In this document: piece by piece, positions 15,840 to 26,543 of the stretch
How positions within the stretch are numbered: the first letter of the stretch is position 1
Layout of the letters: each line of letters begins with the position of its first letter
Assembly: GCF_029714205.1 (NCBI RefSeq)
Contig: NZ_CP121648.1
Coordinates: 6,078,501 to 6,142,500 of the forward strand
Length of the DNA: 64,000 bases
DNA from: Methylobacterium sp. CB376
Lineage (GTDB): Bacteria > Pseudomonadota > Alphaproteobacteria > Rhizobiales > Beijerinckiaceae
Reading direction: 5' to 3'
Translations under genes and position numbers: made by a program
Notes under the pieces: model-generated
Database searches by the model: none
What the model was told of the DNA's origin: nothing
The model's input: the letters and a program-made list of their open reading frames with translations, nothing else

Positions 15840-17618
15840 TCAAGGCGCGCTCACCTCCCGATGCAACTCGCTCCCCCGCATCAGGCGCCGGGCGATGTCA
15901 GCCGTCTGCAACGCCGCCCGTTCGGTCGGTGAGTGGGCTGCAAGATATCGGGCAACCGCGACGAGGATGTGCCGGCCCGCGTCGGTATCGCCCCACTCCG
16001 CGAATTGCCGGATCCCGGCCTCCAGCATCTGATAAGCATGGAAGCCCGCATCTTCGCGCAGCACCGCCCGTGCGAGCGTGGCAATCAGTCCCTGTGACGG
16101 GTGGCCGAGTGTGAGATGCCGGGCCACGAGCCTCGCCGCGACATCGACATGCCGCTGCCGGTCAAACGCATCGAGCAAGTTGGCGCGGATGGCCTCGGCG
16201 TCGGCGGGCAAGTCGTCGAGCGGCTCGTCGCCGTCTCCCGGAATGTGGGCCGGCGGTACGTTGAGGTAGCGGGTAAGGTACAGGGCCATCGCTCCGTGCA
16301 GGATGCTGCGCACGGCCGTGACGCGACCGTCGGCGCTGGTAGTCCCGATTCGGTTGAGCAACTGGTGGACGGCGTTGGCGTAGCTGAAGACATGGTGCGC
16401 CGCCTCCCAGTCGCCGTGCTCGTTGGCGTTGCCGAACCGCGCCACCCTGAGCGCCGCCCCGTATGCGAGCGATTGGCCTAGGTCAGAGGGGGAGGCTCCT
16501 GCGCGGATCGCCGCTTCGAGCATGTCCATGATCCTGACTGGATCGTCACCGAGCAGCTCTCGGGCGAGCGTCACGTGGTTCGACCAGCCTTCGGCCCGGT
16601 GGGCAGCAAGCAGGTCCGGCCATTGCCTTGCTGGTTCCTCACAGAGTGCAACCAGATCAACGGGCTGTCGCCACGCGGTCGATTCCTCGGCGCCGCGGGA
16701 CGCCGCCATCTGGCCGACCACAGTCGGCAGCACCGCCGTCGCGTGCTCCCAGCCGATCAGGTCGAGACACTCGAACGCCTTGTTGATGAAGTCGAGGGAG
16801 TGCCCGCCGTCAGCGAACGCCCGCTCCGTCTCGGCCGCGAGAAGCGCGTCGGCGAGTACGGGTGGAGCGAGTCCGGCCGCGATCGCCGTGAGCACGGTGC
16901 GCTCGGCCGCTTCGCGATGACGAACGGCGGTCCAGCGCCCCAGCCAGCGCTTGAGCGCAGCCGGGTCGGGCCGGCTTCCAAGCGCCGCCCGATCCCGCCG
17001 CCGCGGCGCGCCATCGCAGTCCGCCGCCACGTGGCGTGCGCCGTGGAACAGGGCGAGGTATGCTTCCTCCTCGGGCAGCACCGGCAGGAGATTGGCGAGC
17101 GCCGTGAGGATCGTGAGACCCGCGCCCCAGCCGTCGCGGTTCCGCGCCCCGAACAGCGCCACCTGCCGCACGATGTCGGCTCGCGGCACCTCGGCCGCGA
17201 GCTGACCCTGCACGGCCTTGGCGATGACGAGGTCGAGGTCGTGGGAGAGGCCGTCCGCAAGCCGCTGCTCCCAGTGGCCGACGGGGTCGGCGTGGGCGAA
17301 CCCGGTCCTCACCCAGACCTCTCCATCGCGCACCTCGACCGGGCAGACTGGGACATCGTCCGCCCACAGGTCGAAGGTGCAGCCGCTCTCGAGGTCGAAG
17401 CGGGCGTGGTGCCAATGACAGGTCAGGATGCCGTCCTCGACGCTGCCCCGCTCGAGCGGGAAGCCCATGTGGGGGCAACGATTGTCGAGGGCGACGACGC
17501 GTCCGCGGTCGTGGATCACCAGGATCGGGCGATGGTGGCCGTGCATAACGATCCGCCCCTTCGCGCTCAGCTCCTCGAGACTTCCCGCCAGCGAGAATTC
17601 CCTGTTCGGCGCCTCCAT
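15840..17618 (-). CDS. Rieske [2Fe-2S] protein fused to a long helical domain of unknown function
   Basis: With the ATG at 17618 (AGGAGG ribosome site 7 bp upstream) the product has 592 residues. Residues about 10-115 are a Rieske ferredoxin-type domain with cluster ligands in CPHMGF (Cys48, His50) and CHWHH (Cys67, His70). The remaining 470 or so residues are helical and His-rich: LFHGARHVAAD, GGHSLDFINKAFECLDLIGW, AHHVFSYANAVHQLLNRIG, SILHGAMALYLTRYLNVPP and ARHLTLGHPSQGLIATLARA. Ring-hydroxylating oxygenase alpha subunits have a different catalytic domain (no 2-His-1-carboxylate D-x-H-xx-H pattern was seen). The second domain loosely recalls questin-oxidase-like helical proteins, but that is only a suggestion. 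No partner reductase is adjacent. Confidence 0.72.
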   Translation of the reverse strand: MEAPNREFSLAGSLEELSAKGRIVMHGHHRPILVIHDRGRVVALDNRCPHMGFPLERGSVEDGILTCHWHHARFDLESGCTFDLWADDVPVCPVEVRDGEVWVRTGFAHADPVGHWEQRLADGLSHDLDLVIAKAVQGQLAAEVPRADIVRQVALFGARNRDGWGAGLTILTALANLLPVLPEEEAYLALFHGARHVAADCDGAPRRRDRAALGSRPDPAALKRWLGRWTAVRHREAAERTVLTAIAAGLAPPVLADALLAAETERAFADGGHSLDFINKAFECLDLIGWEHATAVLPTVVGQMAASRGAEESTAWRQPVDLVALCEEPARQWPDLLAAHRAEGWSNHVTLARELLGDDPVRIMDMLEAAIRAGASPSDLGQSLAYGAALRVARFGNANEHGDWEAAHHVFSYANAVHQLLNRIGTTSADGRVTAVRSILHGAMALYLTRYLNVPPAHIPGDGDEPLDDLPADAEAIRANLLDAFDRQRHVDVAARLVARHLTLGHPSQGLIATLARAVLREDAGFHAYQMLEAGIRQFAEWGDTDAGRHILVAVARYLAAHSPTERAALQTADIARRLMRGSELHREVSAP

Positions 17619-17789
17619 GAGCATGCCTCCTGCAGCTATGCTGTGTTCTGAAGCAGGCGGATGGAGCAACCATCCACTCATGGCGATGCGCGCGGGCTGC
17701 GCCTCAGTCAAGGCGGCCTGATAGACCGAGGTGCCGTCGCGGGGGTGGTTGGAATGTGACGTTGCGTAGTCTCCGGGAAGCATCACACC

Positions 17790-18235
17790 GGGAACTGAGC
17801 TGCGGTCGCAGGAGGGACAGGGTCCTCCTCATCTGAGGCCGCAACAGTAGTTTTCTGACAAGTTTCCGCGGTTTCAGCCCTGAACAGGTGCAATGTCCGG
17901 CGGGAGATCAGGTGATATCGGGTGTAGAACGTGTTCTGGACAGTCGAGCGCATTGCGCGGAGACGCTGCGCCGATCCGGACGACTTGGATACCTATTGAT
18001 TACGATTTCGCGATGACATGGCGTGCGATAGATTTTATTCGCTGGTGTTCTTACGATAGCTCCGCTCTTGCCCACCAATTCGGCCAAATTGCAGTTGCGC
18101 CGCCAGCGCACCCGCATCTGACAGAAAGCCGAGCAGTAAGTGAATTTAATCCGGTTACACCGCTAACAACCCTCGCCAATTTAACTGCCTGTTAACCATC
18201 GGGTCTGAGCATTGGTTATCGTGCAGGAGGCAGCG
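17790..18235. other. Non-coding stretch
   Basis: No convincing gene was found. The AT-rich part near 17990-18230 probably contains the promoter for the small ORF at 18236. Confidence 0.4.
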
Positions 18236-18385
18236 ATGACTCGATCTCAGAAGCTCCGGCCCAAGCGCTGGATTATGCGAGCAATTGATCGAGCTCTACC
18301 AGAAGAACCTATGGATCCTTCTCAGTACGCTCGCATGGCTGCTTTCGAAAATCCAACTTGGCATCGGAGCGAACCTGCTCGGTAA
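18236..18385 (+). CDS. 49-residue basic small protein
   Basis: The ATG follows an excellent ribosome site (GCAGGAGGCAGCG). The product (MTRSQKLRPKRWIMRAIDRA, then LPEEPMDPSQYARMAAFENP) has a basic helix followed by an acidic-proline turn and ends TWHRSEPAR. No family is recognised. The spacing, ribosome site and helix pattern support a real gene, but there is no other proof. Confidence 0.45.
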   Translation: MTRSQKLRPKRWIMRAIDRALPEEPMDPSQYARMAAFENPTWHRSEPAR

Positions 18386-18573
18386 CCCGTACGAGGAACA
18401 CACAAATTTGACCTGCTTCTTGCCCGAGGAGGGTCCGAATCCGCTATCACTTATCCATTGAAAGGGATCACGCTCCGCGTCCGATGAGACCGGCTGTCAC
18501 TGGGTATTGAAATTTTCGTCCCATCATTTGGCAGACTATGCAATGATGGCTTCGCTGAACGAGGAGGTTGATC

Positions 18574-18705
18574 ATGGCCTCGGAGAAGAAGCGCGGAAAC
18601 CGCGAAGCCAAGAAGCCGAAGAAGCCGGTGCCCAAGACCAGCGCGGCAGCACCGTCGACGAAGGACATGGTTAGCGCTGCCGTGAAATCGGCCAATCGGA
18701 AATAG
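18574..18705 (+). CDS. 43-residue Lys-rich small protein
   Basis: The ATG follows GAGGAGGTTGATC. The product begins MASEKKRGNREAKKPKKPVP and ends VSAAVKSANRK. Very similar short Lys/Pro-rich proteins with a GNREAKKPKK core are widespread in Rhizobiales, where their function is unknown. A highly charged, probably disordered N-terminus precedes a short amphipathic helix. Confidence 0.65.
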   Translation: MASEKKRGNREAKKPKKPVPKTSAAAPSTKDMVSAAVKSANRK

Positions 18706-18910
18706 GCCTCGCACCCGACTCGCGAGCTCGGCAGCGAACCCAATGGCTGCGGCCAGCGAGGTACCACTCTGCACCCGTGGATCGGGCAGTCGCCCGACGC
18801 TGCAACCAAGTGGGTGGTTGATGACGGCGCGTACACCGGGCGACCGGATCCCGGCCATTATCAGGCGCGGACAAAGTCTCCACCGCAGGCGGAGCTACCC
18901 AAGGGCCCCA

Positions 18911-19387
18911 TCATGAGTGCGCCGGTCCTGGCGCTTGTGTGCATCGCCATGTCGGGGTCGCAGCTCCCGTTTCGCTCTGCCTGCCGTCAAGCGTCGACCT
19001 CGGACTCGAAGGACCTTTGTGGGAAGTGGACCCTGCCGGCGAGATCGCCTGTAGAGGCCGGCGCTGCTCAACGGCTTTCACTCTGTCCATGGAGTTGAAG
19101 GAGCGGACTGCGGTCACACCCGAGCAGCGCCTGCGCGGCGGGATCGCTCGGAACGAGCATCCTGGCGGAGGGGGCGGATCATCGGGCCTGTCCACCATGT
19201 CGGTCGGCTGTGGACGGCCCGATGGGATCGGGGCTTCGTCAGTCTCATCGAGGTCGGCGAGCGTGACCTCTGGCTCCGGCTCGTCTCGCCCACGCGCCCC
19301 GACGAAGCAGGTGGGGAATGGGAGAAAACTGGGCTCGGGCTCCGGTTCGGAGATGGACGGGCCGCCTCGCGGCAGCCTGTCCACCAA
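18911..19387 (-). CDS. Doubtful frame downstream of groEL
   Basis: The first 75 residues are acidic and Pro/Glu-rich (ISEPEPEPSFLPFPTCFVGA, VTLADLDETDEAPIPSGRPQ) and could be a disordered small protein. The rest looks like random GC-rich frame. The only starts are GTG/TTG, and no ribosome site is seen. It lies 18 bp after groEL on the same strand, the only contextual argument for expression. Confidence 0.2.
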   Translation of the reverse strand: MVDRLPRGGPSISEPEPEPSFLPFPTCFVGARGRDEPEPEVTLADLDETDEAPIPSGRPQPTDMVDRPDDPPPPPGCSFRAIPPRRRCSGVTAVRSFNSMDRVKAVEQRRPLQAISPAGSTSHKGPSSPRSTLDGRQSETGAATPTWRCTQAPGPAHS

Positions 19388-19405
19388 GTTTGGAGGTAGC
19401 TGACC

Positions 19406-21049
<1,644 letters not shown>

Positions 21050-21135
21050 TCAGATCCTTGTTGTCGGATTGCAGTCCCAAGGCGCCCCGAATCGGCAGCC
21101 TCGAAGGACGAAGTTCACGAACCCGTGGGGCCGCC

Positions 21136-21423
21136 TCAGGCGAGGACGCCCATGATGTCGGACTCCTTCATGATCAGGAGGTCCTGACCGTCGAGGCGAA
21201 CCTCGGTACCCGACCACTTGCCGAACAGGACGCGGTCGCCGGCCTTCACGTCAAGGGGGGCCACCTTGCCGGACTCGTCGCGTGCACCCGGGCCGACAGC
21301 GATAACCTCTCCCTCCTGCGGCTTCTCCTTAGCGGTATCGGGGATGATGATGCCACCTTTGGTCTTCTCCTCCGCCTCGATGCGGCGGACGACGACACGG
21401 TCGTGCAGCGGACGAAACTTCAT
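21136..21423 (-). CDS. groES: 10-kDa co-chaperonin GroES
   Basis: The 95-residue product has the typical sequence: [20 protein letters not shown], the mobile loop [34 protein letters not shown] and the end [14 protein letters not shown]. It caps the GroEL cavity. It is the promoter-proximal gene; a CIRCE element lies about 92 bp upstream of its ATG. Confidence 0.99.
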   Translation of the reverse strand: MKFRPLHDRVVVRRIEAEEKTKGGIIIPDTAKEKPQEGEVIAVGPGARDESGKVAPLDVKAGDRVLFGKWSGTEVRLDGQDLLIMKESDIMGVLA

Positions 21424-21514
21424 GGGACCTCCGGTTTCCTGCCTGAACAGGTCAGCGGCTCGTCAGTGCCGCCGCTTGAGAGAAGCTTTTGCCTCCCCCT
21501 CCACGCGAAGCGTC

Positions 21515-21541
21515 TTAGCACTCCACCAGAGCGAGTGCTAA
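21515..21541. promoter_or_regulatory. CIRCE operator for HrcA
   Basis: TTAGCACTC, nine spacer bases, then GAGTGCTAA: a perfect match to the CIRCE inverted repeat. HrcA binds it and represses groES-groEL until heat or protein-folding stress titrates GroEL away from HrcA. hrcA itself is not in this window. Confidence 0.95.
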
Positions 21542-21600
21542 CGATCATTGGCCGGTTTCGCAAATCGCTTCTGAGCTGCACGTCTGCGATGTTGCTGCTG

Positions 21601-21641
21601 GCGTCGTCACGCGAAGCGGGGGTAGGCGGGCTAGGGTCTGG
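21601..21641. repeat. Degraded copy of the IS6 left flank
   Basis: The segment matches the sequence just upstream of the truncated IS6 transposase (8350-8390), sharing GTCACGCGAAGCGG, then AGGC, GGCT and GGGTC. It looks like a solo end left after an IS6-type element was lost or recombined. Confidence 0.45.
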
Positions 21642-21766
21642 ATGCTGGTGAGCGAACGAACCAGAAACGACAATCACGCCCACTGGACCGGCACTGTCCT
21701 GGATCCGCGACACTTGCCCTGCTTAGCTGAGGGAGCGGGAGCCGACCATGGGTCCCGAGTGGACGC

Positions 21767-21935
21767 GTGAACCAGATGGTCCGGCCCGAGCAGGTCGAGA
21801 GAAGCACGCCCGTCGAGGTCCTAGCGGGCATGGTGGAGCGCGTCACCATCCATTCGCTCAAGGGCAGGCTTCTGCATCCTCAAGGTGCAGGCGCGGGGCA
21901 AGGGTAACCGTGTGCCGGCGGTAGGGGGATGCACT
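21767..21935 (+). pseudogene. RecD2-like helicase N-terminal fragment
   Basis: The frame reads EVLAGMVERVTIHS; after a shift near 21871 a second frame reads GFCILKVQARGKGN. Together they match the first strand pair of RecD2-type (ATP-dependent RecD-like) helicases, which begin AGxVERVTFHxxxNGFCVLRV. Only about 45 codons remain, so it is a dead remnant beside the degraded IS6 end. Confidence 0.5.
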
Positions 21936-21958
21936 CTCGATCGGCGCGGGCGAGTGAC

Positions 21959-22042
21959 TTAGAGCACCTATCAAAACCGCCTTCTCTCTTGAAATTTCAA
22001 CCACTTAGCGGGGGCGAAGGAGGATTGTGTTAGGGGCTCTTA
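21959..22042. mobile_element. 84-bp MITE-like repeat, copy 1
   Basis: The element runs from TTAGAGCACCTATC to the near-inverted end TAGGGGCTCTTA. It matches 40053-40136 over its whole length (both 84 bp), sharing AACCGCCTTC, TGAAATTT, ACCACTT and TTGTGTTAGG. Such short non-coding elements with matched ends are typical MITEs. Confidence 0.6.
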
Positions 22043-22372
22043 TTGTGTCCAGCATCTGGATCTGCGACTACGACCAGGGTTACCCGTACGCCAAGCCGAT
22101 GGCAAACTCGCGGGTGCCGTGGCTGCTCACGACGTGGGCGCAGGAGGCGCGTTCGGAAAGGGTGGTTGAGGAGCGGGCGGCGAGAAGGAGCGTGTAGAAC
22201 GCGACCCTCCATCAGCCCAGCGGGTCGGCACCGAGACAGTAATCGCATTGCTCCCGAGCCGGAGTTGCCGGCCCGCGGCTTGCGGTTAGATTGTTAACGA
22301 ACAGCTAGGGTGACTAGCGGCAGGCTGCACAGGCTCGCACGCCCGCGTCGGTCCCGTGAGGAGGTACGCCCG

Positions 22373-24133
22373 ATGCTCGCCATCGTGCCTGTTCAGCAGG
22401 CGTATGAGCCAGATCCGCTCAGAGACCTCCTAAACGGCTTACGGGACGGCTTCATCGCCCTCGATGAACGGTGGTGCTTCACCGAGATGAACCCGGCCGC
22501 GGAGACGCACTTCGGCCGCGGCCGCGAGAGCGCGCTCGGCGCACCCATTCAAGACCTGATCCTCCCCTTCGCTGGAAGTGAGATCGAGGCACGCTGGCGG
22601 CACGTGCTGGTCTCAGGTGAGCCGGCCCTCTTCGAGGCACCCTCGGCCGTGCGACCGGACCGCATCACTGAGTTCAACGTGTTTCGGTTCGGCGCGGGCC
22701 TGGGCGTCACATTCCGAGACGTGACGGACGCTCGGCAGGCCGACGCCGCTCTTCGAGAGAGCCAGTCCCGCCTAGAAATCGCTACGGAAGCGGCGCGGCT
22801 TGGTGTCTGGGACTGGAACTTGCTCACCGACGAGATGGTCTACTCGGAGCGAGCGTGTGCCATCCACGGTCTCTCCCCGCACGCTCCGGTCACCCTGGAC
22901 ATGCTGCGCGGCGCCACCCATCCCCAGGATCTGCCCCGTACCACTGAGATGGCCGAGCGCGCCCTCGATCCGGCCATTCGGGAGCGCGTCCCCTATGAAT
23001 ATCGCATCATCAGGCCCTCTGACGACACGGTTCGTTGGGTGCTGGCACACGGCGAGGCCGTATTTGCTCCTGTGGATGGCGTCGAACGAGCGGTCCGCTA
23101 TGCTGGCACGCTTCAGGATATCACCGCCCAACTTGAGGCCGAGGAGGCCCTGCGCTCCAGCGAGGGCCGCCTCCGCCTCGCCCTAGACGCGGGTCGAATG
23201 GCCGTGTGGGCCTACGACGTCGCGACCGACTCGGTCCAGGGCTCAGCGGAACTCAACCGCATCTACGGCTTCCCGCCCGAGGCGTGTCCGACGCTGGGTG
23301 AATTCCGATCCCGCTACTATCCCGGTGACCGAGAGAGGCTGACCGCCGCCTGGAGCGAGGCGCGAGCGCGCGATGACCGCTACTTCGAGGCAGAGCACCG
23401 ATGCGTGTGGCCGGACGGAAGCGTTCGGTGGCTGCTCCTGAGGGCCGAAACCAAGGAAGACAGTGCTGGGCAGCCGGCCAACATCGTCGGTGTGGTGCTG
23501 GACATCACAGCGAGAAAGCGGGCCGAGGAGCACCGAGCACTGCTCCTCCACGAACTGAACCACCGCGTGAAGAACACCCTCGCCACCGTGCAGGCCATCG
23601 CCCATCAGACGTTCAGGGGAGATTCCAGCGACCGGACGGAGACGTTCGAGGCGCGGCTGCTCGCCTTATCCAAGGCCCACGACCTGCTCACGCGTGAGAG
23701 TTGGGAAGGGGCGAACCTGACTGAGATCGTGTCGGCAGCTATTGCGCCTTTCCGCCGGACGGACGGCACGCGCTTCCAGATCGTCGGCCGTCAGGTCTGG
23801 TTGGCACCGCGGATTGCGCTGGCGCTCGCCATGGCGCTGCATGAGTTGGGTACGAATGCGGCCAAGTATGGGGCGCTGTCCACGATGAGCGGTCGCGTTC
23901 TGATCGGCTGGTCTGTTTCCGGTTCGAAGCCCACCCACCTCATTCTGCGCTGGTCGGAACAGGGCGGTCCCTCGGTGGTGCCCCCGACACGCAAAGGGTT
24001 CGGTACGCGTCTGATCGAGCGCACGTTAGCGAGCGAGATGCGGGGAGATGTGGACATCAGCTACGAGCCGACTGGTGTTGAGTGTGCCTTGGGGATCGCT
24101 CTCGATGATGACGCGAGCAGTCCACCGGTTTAG
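22373..24133 (+). CDS. HWE-type sensor histidine kinase with three PAS domains
   Basis: The roughly 586-residue soluble kinase has PAS modules at about 15-125, 130-255 and 260-385, the last two with the LGVWDWN / MAVWAYD starts and RWVLAHGE / RWLLLRAE strands plus QDITA and LDITA PAC ends. The HWE core follows: LLLHELNHRVKNTLATVQAI with His397, MALHELGTNAAKYGALS, and RWSEQGGP (the WxE motif that names the family). No transmembrane segment is seen. The start at MLAIVPVQ is used because the upstream 21 residues are Arg-rich. The response regulator at 24202-24576 is convergent 68 bp away and could be its partner. Confidence 0.9.
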   Translation: MLAIVPVQQAYEPDPLRDLLNGLRDGFIALDERWCFTEMNPAAETHFGRGRESALGAPIQDLILPFAGSEIEARWRHVLVSGEPALFEAPSAVRPDRITEFNVFRFGAGLGVTFRDVTDARQADAALRESQSRLEIATEAARLGVWDWNLLTDEMVYSERACAIHGLSPHAPVTLDMLRGATHPQDLPRTTEMAERALDPAIRERVPYEYRIIRPSDDTVRWVLAHGEAVFAPVDGVERAVRYAGTLQDITAQLEAEEALRSSEGRLRLALDAGRMAVWAYDVATDSVQGSAELNRIYGFPPEACPTLGEFRSRYYPGDRERLTAAWSEARARDDRYFEAEHRCVWPDGSVRWLLLRAETKEDSAGQPANIVGVVLDITARKRAEEHRALLLHELNHRVKNTLATVQAIAHQTFRGDSSDRTETFEARLLALSKAHDLLTRESWEGANLTEIVSAAIAPFRRTDGTRFQIVGRQVWLAPRIALALAMALHELGTNAAKYGALSTMSGRVLIGWSVSGSKPTHLILRWSEQGGPSVVPPTRKGFGTRLIERTLASEMRGDVDISYEPTGVECALGIALDDDASSPPV

Positions 24134-24201
24134 ATCGGTGTTTAATTCGCCCAAAGCATAGGCTTTGCCTCCTACCGGCCCATTTCCGGAGCGCGAGCCG
24201 G

Positions 24202-24576
24202 CTACCTCCTATCTATCAATTTGCTCAATTGACCTATGACTTCTTCAATGGAATCTGGTTTTATGATCCAAGGCGCGCGCTGGAAAACGGGCGAAGATTC
24301 GTTCGAGTGGTCATGACCGCTGTAGACAACGAAGGGTATGCCACGGCTCTCAAGATCCTGGGCAAGCGCATCGCACGGCCCATCTGCAAGCGAGTTGTCG
24401 AGCACCGCACCGGCAGGCTCGTTGGAACGTAGCCACCGCTCGGCATCAGCGCACGTTGTGAAGGGGCCAGCAGTCTCAAATCCACGGAGTGCCAGCTGGT
24501 CGGCAAGATCGAAGCCGATCAACACCTCGTCCTCCGCGATGAGGATACAGGCACGCGATGCGCGTACACTGGCCAT
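24202..24576 (-). CDS. Single-domain response regulator
   Basis: The 124-residue receiver has the acidic pair AEDE, the phosphoacceptor Asp in AVLDNSLADG, the switch Ser in VVYSGHD and the Lys in WIIKPDS. There is no output domain, so it acts as a phosphate shuttle or sink. It follows the GAF kinase gene at 24726-25898 on the same strand (about 150 bp gap). The same gene pair exists in a second copy at 41879-43588. Confidence 0.92.
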   Translation of the reverse strand: MASVRASRACILIAEDEVLIGFDLADQLALRGFETAGPFTTCADAERWLRSNEPAGAVLDNSLADGPCDALAQDLESRGIPFVVYSGHDHSNESSPVFQRAPWIIKPDSIEEVIGQLSKLIDRR

Positions 24577-24725
24577 TCCGATGCTTCCACCTCACGCCAG
24601 CGCCTCCCCCTGGTGTTTCAGGACGAAACGCCGCGACCCGCGGTGGGCGGGCGCTCCTGCGGATCAGCGTGGAATAACGCAGGTGGCCGCCGTGGGCCAG
24701 CCAAGCTCGCAGCTGTCCACACCGG

Positions 24726-25898
24726 TTAATACGCAGGAACCAGCCTTGCTTCGATAAGCGGGGCAGTCACCGTGACGGTGAGGCCCTCGGGTAGATAGTC
24801 AACTGTCACTTCTGCCCCGCACTGCACCTCCAGCATCCGCTGAATTTTCGTGCCGACGCCGGCACGGGACGGCGGCTTCACTCCGACCCTGTTGTGCTCC
24901 GACCAGACGAGATGTAGCAGGCGCTTGCCGTCTCGCCGTACAAGATCCCATTTCACCTCGACCTTGCCACTGGTTGAGGAGAGTGCACCGTGGCGTTCGC
25001 TATTCGACCTGAGTTCATGGAGGACCATGCCGAGCGGGATGGCGAGGTCCGCAGCAAGGTCAAGCTCAGGCCCATTCAGCGTTACGCGGCCATTGCTAAT
25101 GCTGATGTGCCACTCGAATTCATGCGAGAGGATGTCGTGCAGGCCCGCAGTTTGCCAGTAGTCGTCGGACAACAACGATTGTGTTCGGGCGAGGGAGGCG
25201 ATCCGGTCGGAGAAGGAGTGGTATAGGTCATTGACGCTGCGACTCGCTCGCGCTGAAGCGCCGAACAGGGCTTGGAGTACCGCGAGATTGTTGCGCGTGC
25301 GGTGGTGAAGCTCGCGAACGAGCAGGAGCTGCCGCGCTTCGGTCTGGCGTAGGATCGAGAGTGCCTCGTTGCGTTCGGCCACGGCCTGGCGAAGCTCAAA
25401 CTGGTTTGTCACCTGCCGAGCTAAGGTCATCAGCGCGGACGCCTGTTCACTACTCAGCCCCTCGCGGGGGGTACGGTCAAGCACGCAGAGACTGCCGAGC
25501 GGCAGGCCGTCGGCTGTCTCCAGCCGTGCCCCTGCATAGAATCGAAGGTGAGGATAGTTGGCGATCAGAGGATTGGCAGCGAATCTCGGGTCCACGCTCA
25601 TGTCGGGTACGACGGAGAGTCCAGGCGTAATGACTGTCGTGGCGCAAACTGAAGCGTTGATAGGTGTTTCTCTGATGCCCAGGCCGACTTCGGCCTTAAA
25701 CCATTGCCTGCGATCTTCCACGAGGCTGATGGCAGCCATTGGTGCCCGGCAGATTTGCGCCGCTAAATGGACGATTTCGTCGAAATTGTCCTCCCTGGGA
25801 GTATCGAGAATCTGGTAGGCGCGCAAAGCTGCCAGTCGCTTCTCCTCGTCCCAAGCTGTGCAGTCGCTCGTACCTATCACGCGCCGTACCTTTGACAC
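24726..25898 (-). CDS. GAF domain HisKA_2 sensor histidine kinase, copy A
   Basis: The 390-residue soluble kinase has a GAF domain at about 25-170 (RLAALRAYQILDTPREDNFD, ISLVEDRRQWFKAEVGLGIR, DGLPLGSLCVLD) and a HisKA_2-type core: VRELHHRTRNNLAVLQALFG with the phospho-His at 199, LGMVLHELRSNSERHGALSS for the N-box, and the GVGTKIQRMLE glycine region. The GAF type matches the short-form light or redox sensors, but lacks an obvious bilin Cys. The product resembles that of 41879-43048 at most positions by eye. It is transcribed with its receiver gene. Confidence 0.92.
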   Translation of the reverse strand: MSKVRRVIGTSDCTAWDEEKRLAALRAYQILDTPREDNFDEIVHLAAQICRAPMAAISLVEDRRQWFKAEVGLGIRETPINASVCATTVITPGLSVVPDMSVDPRFAANPLIANYPHLRFYAGARLETADGLPLGSLCVLDRTPREGLSSEQASALMTLARQVTNQFELRQAVAERNEALSILRQTEARQLLLVRELHHRTRNNLAVLQALFGASARASRSVNDLYHSFSDRIASLARTQSLLSDDYWQTAGLHDILSHEFEWHISISNGRVTLNGPELDLAADLAIPLGMVLHELRSNSERHGALSSTSGKVEVKWDLVRRDGKRLLHLVWSEHNRVGVKPPSRAGVGTKIQRMLEVQCGAEVTVDYLPEGLTVTVTAPLIEARLVPAY

Positions 25899-26049
25899 TG
25901 GCTACAATAACGATGAGGAGCGTTCAGGGTTCGGGGGCCATGGACGATTTCACAGCCTTGTGCCGCGTGCACCTCCGGTCAATCAAAACTCCGTCACGAA
26001 AGGGCTGCGACTCGGCCGATTTGGGATCGCGCAGAAAGGGCCTGCTCCG

Positions 26050-26401
26050 GTGGGCGAAGCGAGGTCCTACAGTCACAACGGCCGACCACGCAGCGGCCGC
26101 GCAGGAAATTATGAAATTGGGCCGGGGAGTCGATGTTGTTCTGTCCAGCCTTGTCATGCCGAGAGTGCTGAGCGAGTTTGATATGGCTCAAAATCTTCGG
26201 AGCTAACGGCCCGGCCGGCCGGTTCTGCTTGCAACTAGCTACAGAGATCAGCTTGCCAAAGCGATGAATGTGGGCTTGCCGCCGATCTCGGTGCCATACG
26301 AGCCCGCGTCATTGCTGCTTGCCGTCGAGCGGAGCGCGTCACCGGTCACTGTTTCTGGACGACGAGGGAATGCTATCCCGCATGTTCAACCAGCGTGTTA
26401 A
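26050..26401 (+). pseudogene. Receiver-domain remnant with premature stop
   Basis: The frame reads GPTVTTADHAAAAQEIMKLG, VDVVLSSLVMPRVLSEFDMA, then a TAA at 26204-26206, and continues RPGRPVLLATSYRDQLAKAM and ISVPYEPASLLLAVERS. That is the second half of a receiver domain: the Asp site, the ATSYR switch segment, and the (Y)EP loop with the Lys replaced by Glu. The N-terminal half and any kinase part are missing. It lies between two kinase loci and may be a piece of a hybrid kinase. Confidence 0.6.
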
Positions 26402-26543
26402 TGCCCAGACCAGCGTCGCCATCCAACGACGGCACTTCTACGGGGATGATTGTGAACGGGCTTGGCGACGAAATATGAGCAAGAAGGCTGCGATATTCAC
26501 AAAATTTCAGATACTTACAAATAAATGGCGAGGCCGTCACTGC

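Noticed and set aside
16575..17651. A plus-strand frame of 358 codons over the Rieske gene.
   Set aside because: The minus-strand frame has the Rieske ligands and a strong ribosome site; the plus frame has none.
22043..22372. The region before the PAS kinase was examined for a gene or riboswitch.
   Set aside because: No frame with coding character, ribosome site or convincing secondary structure was found.
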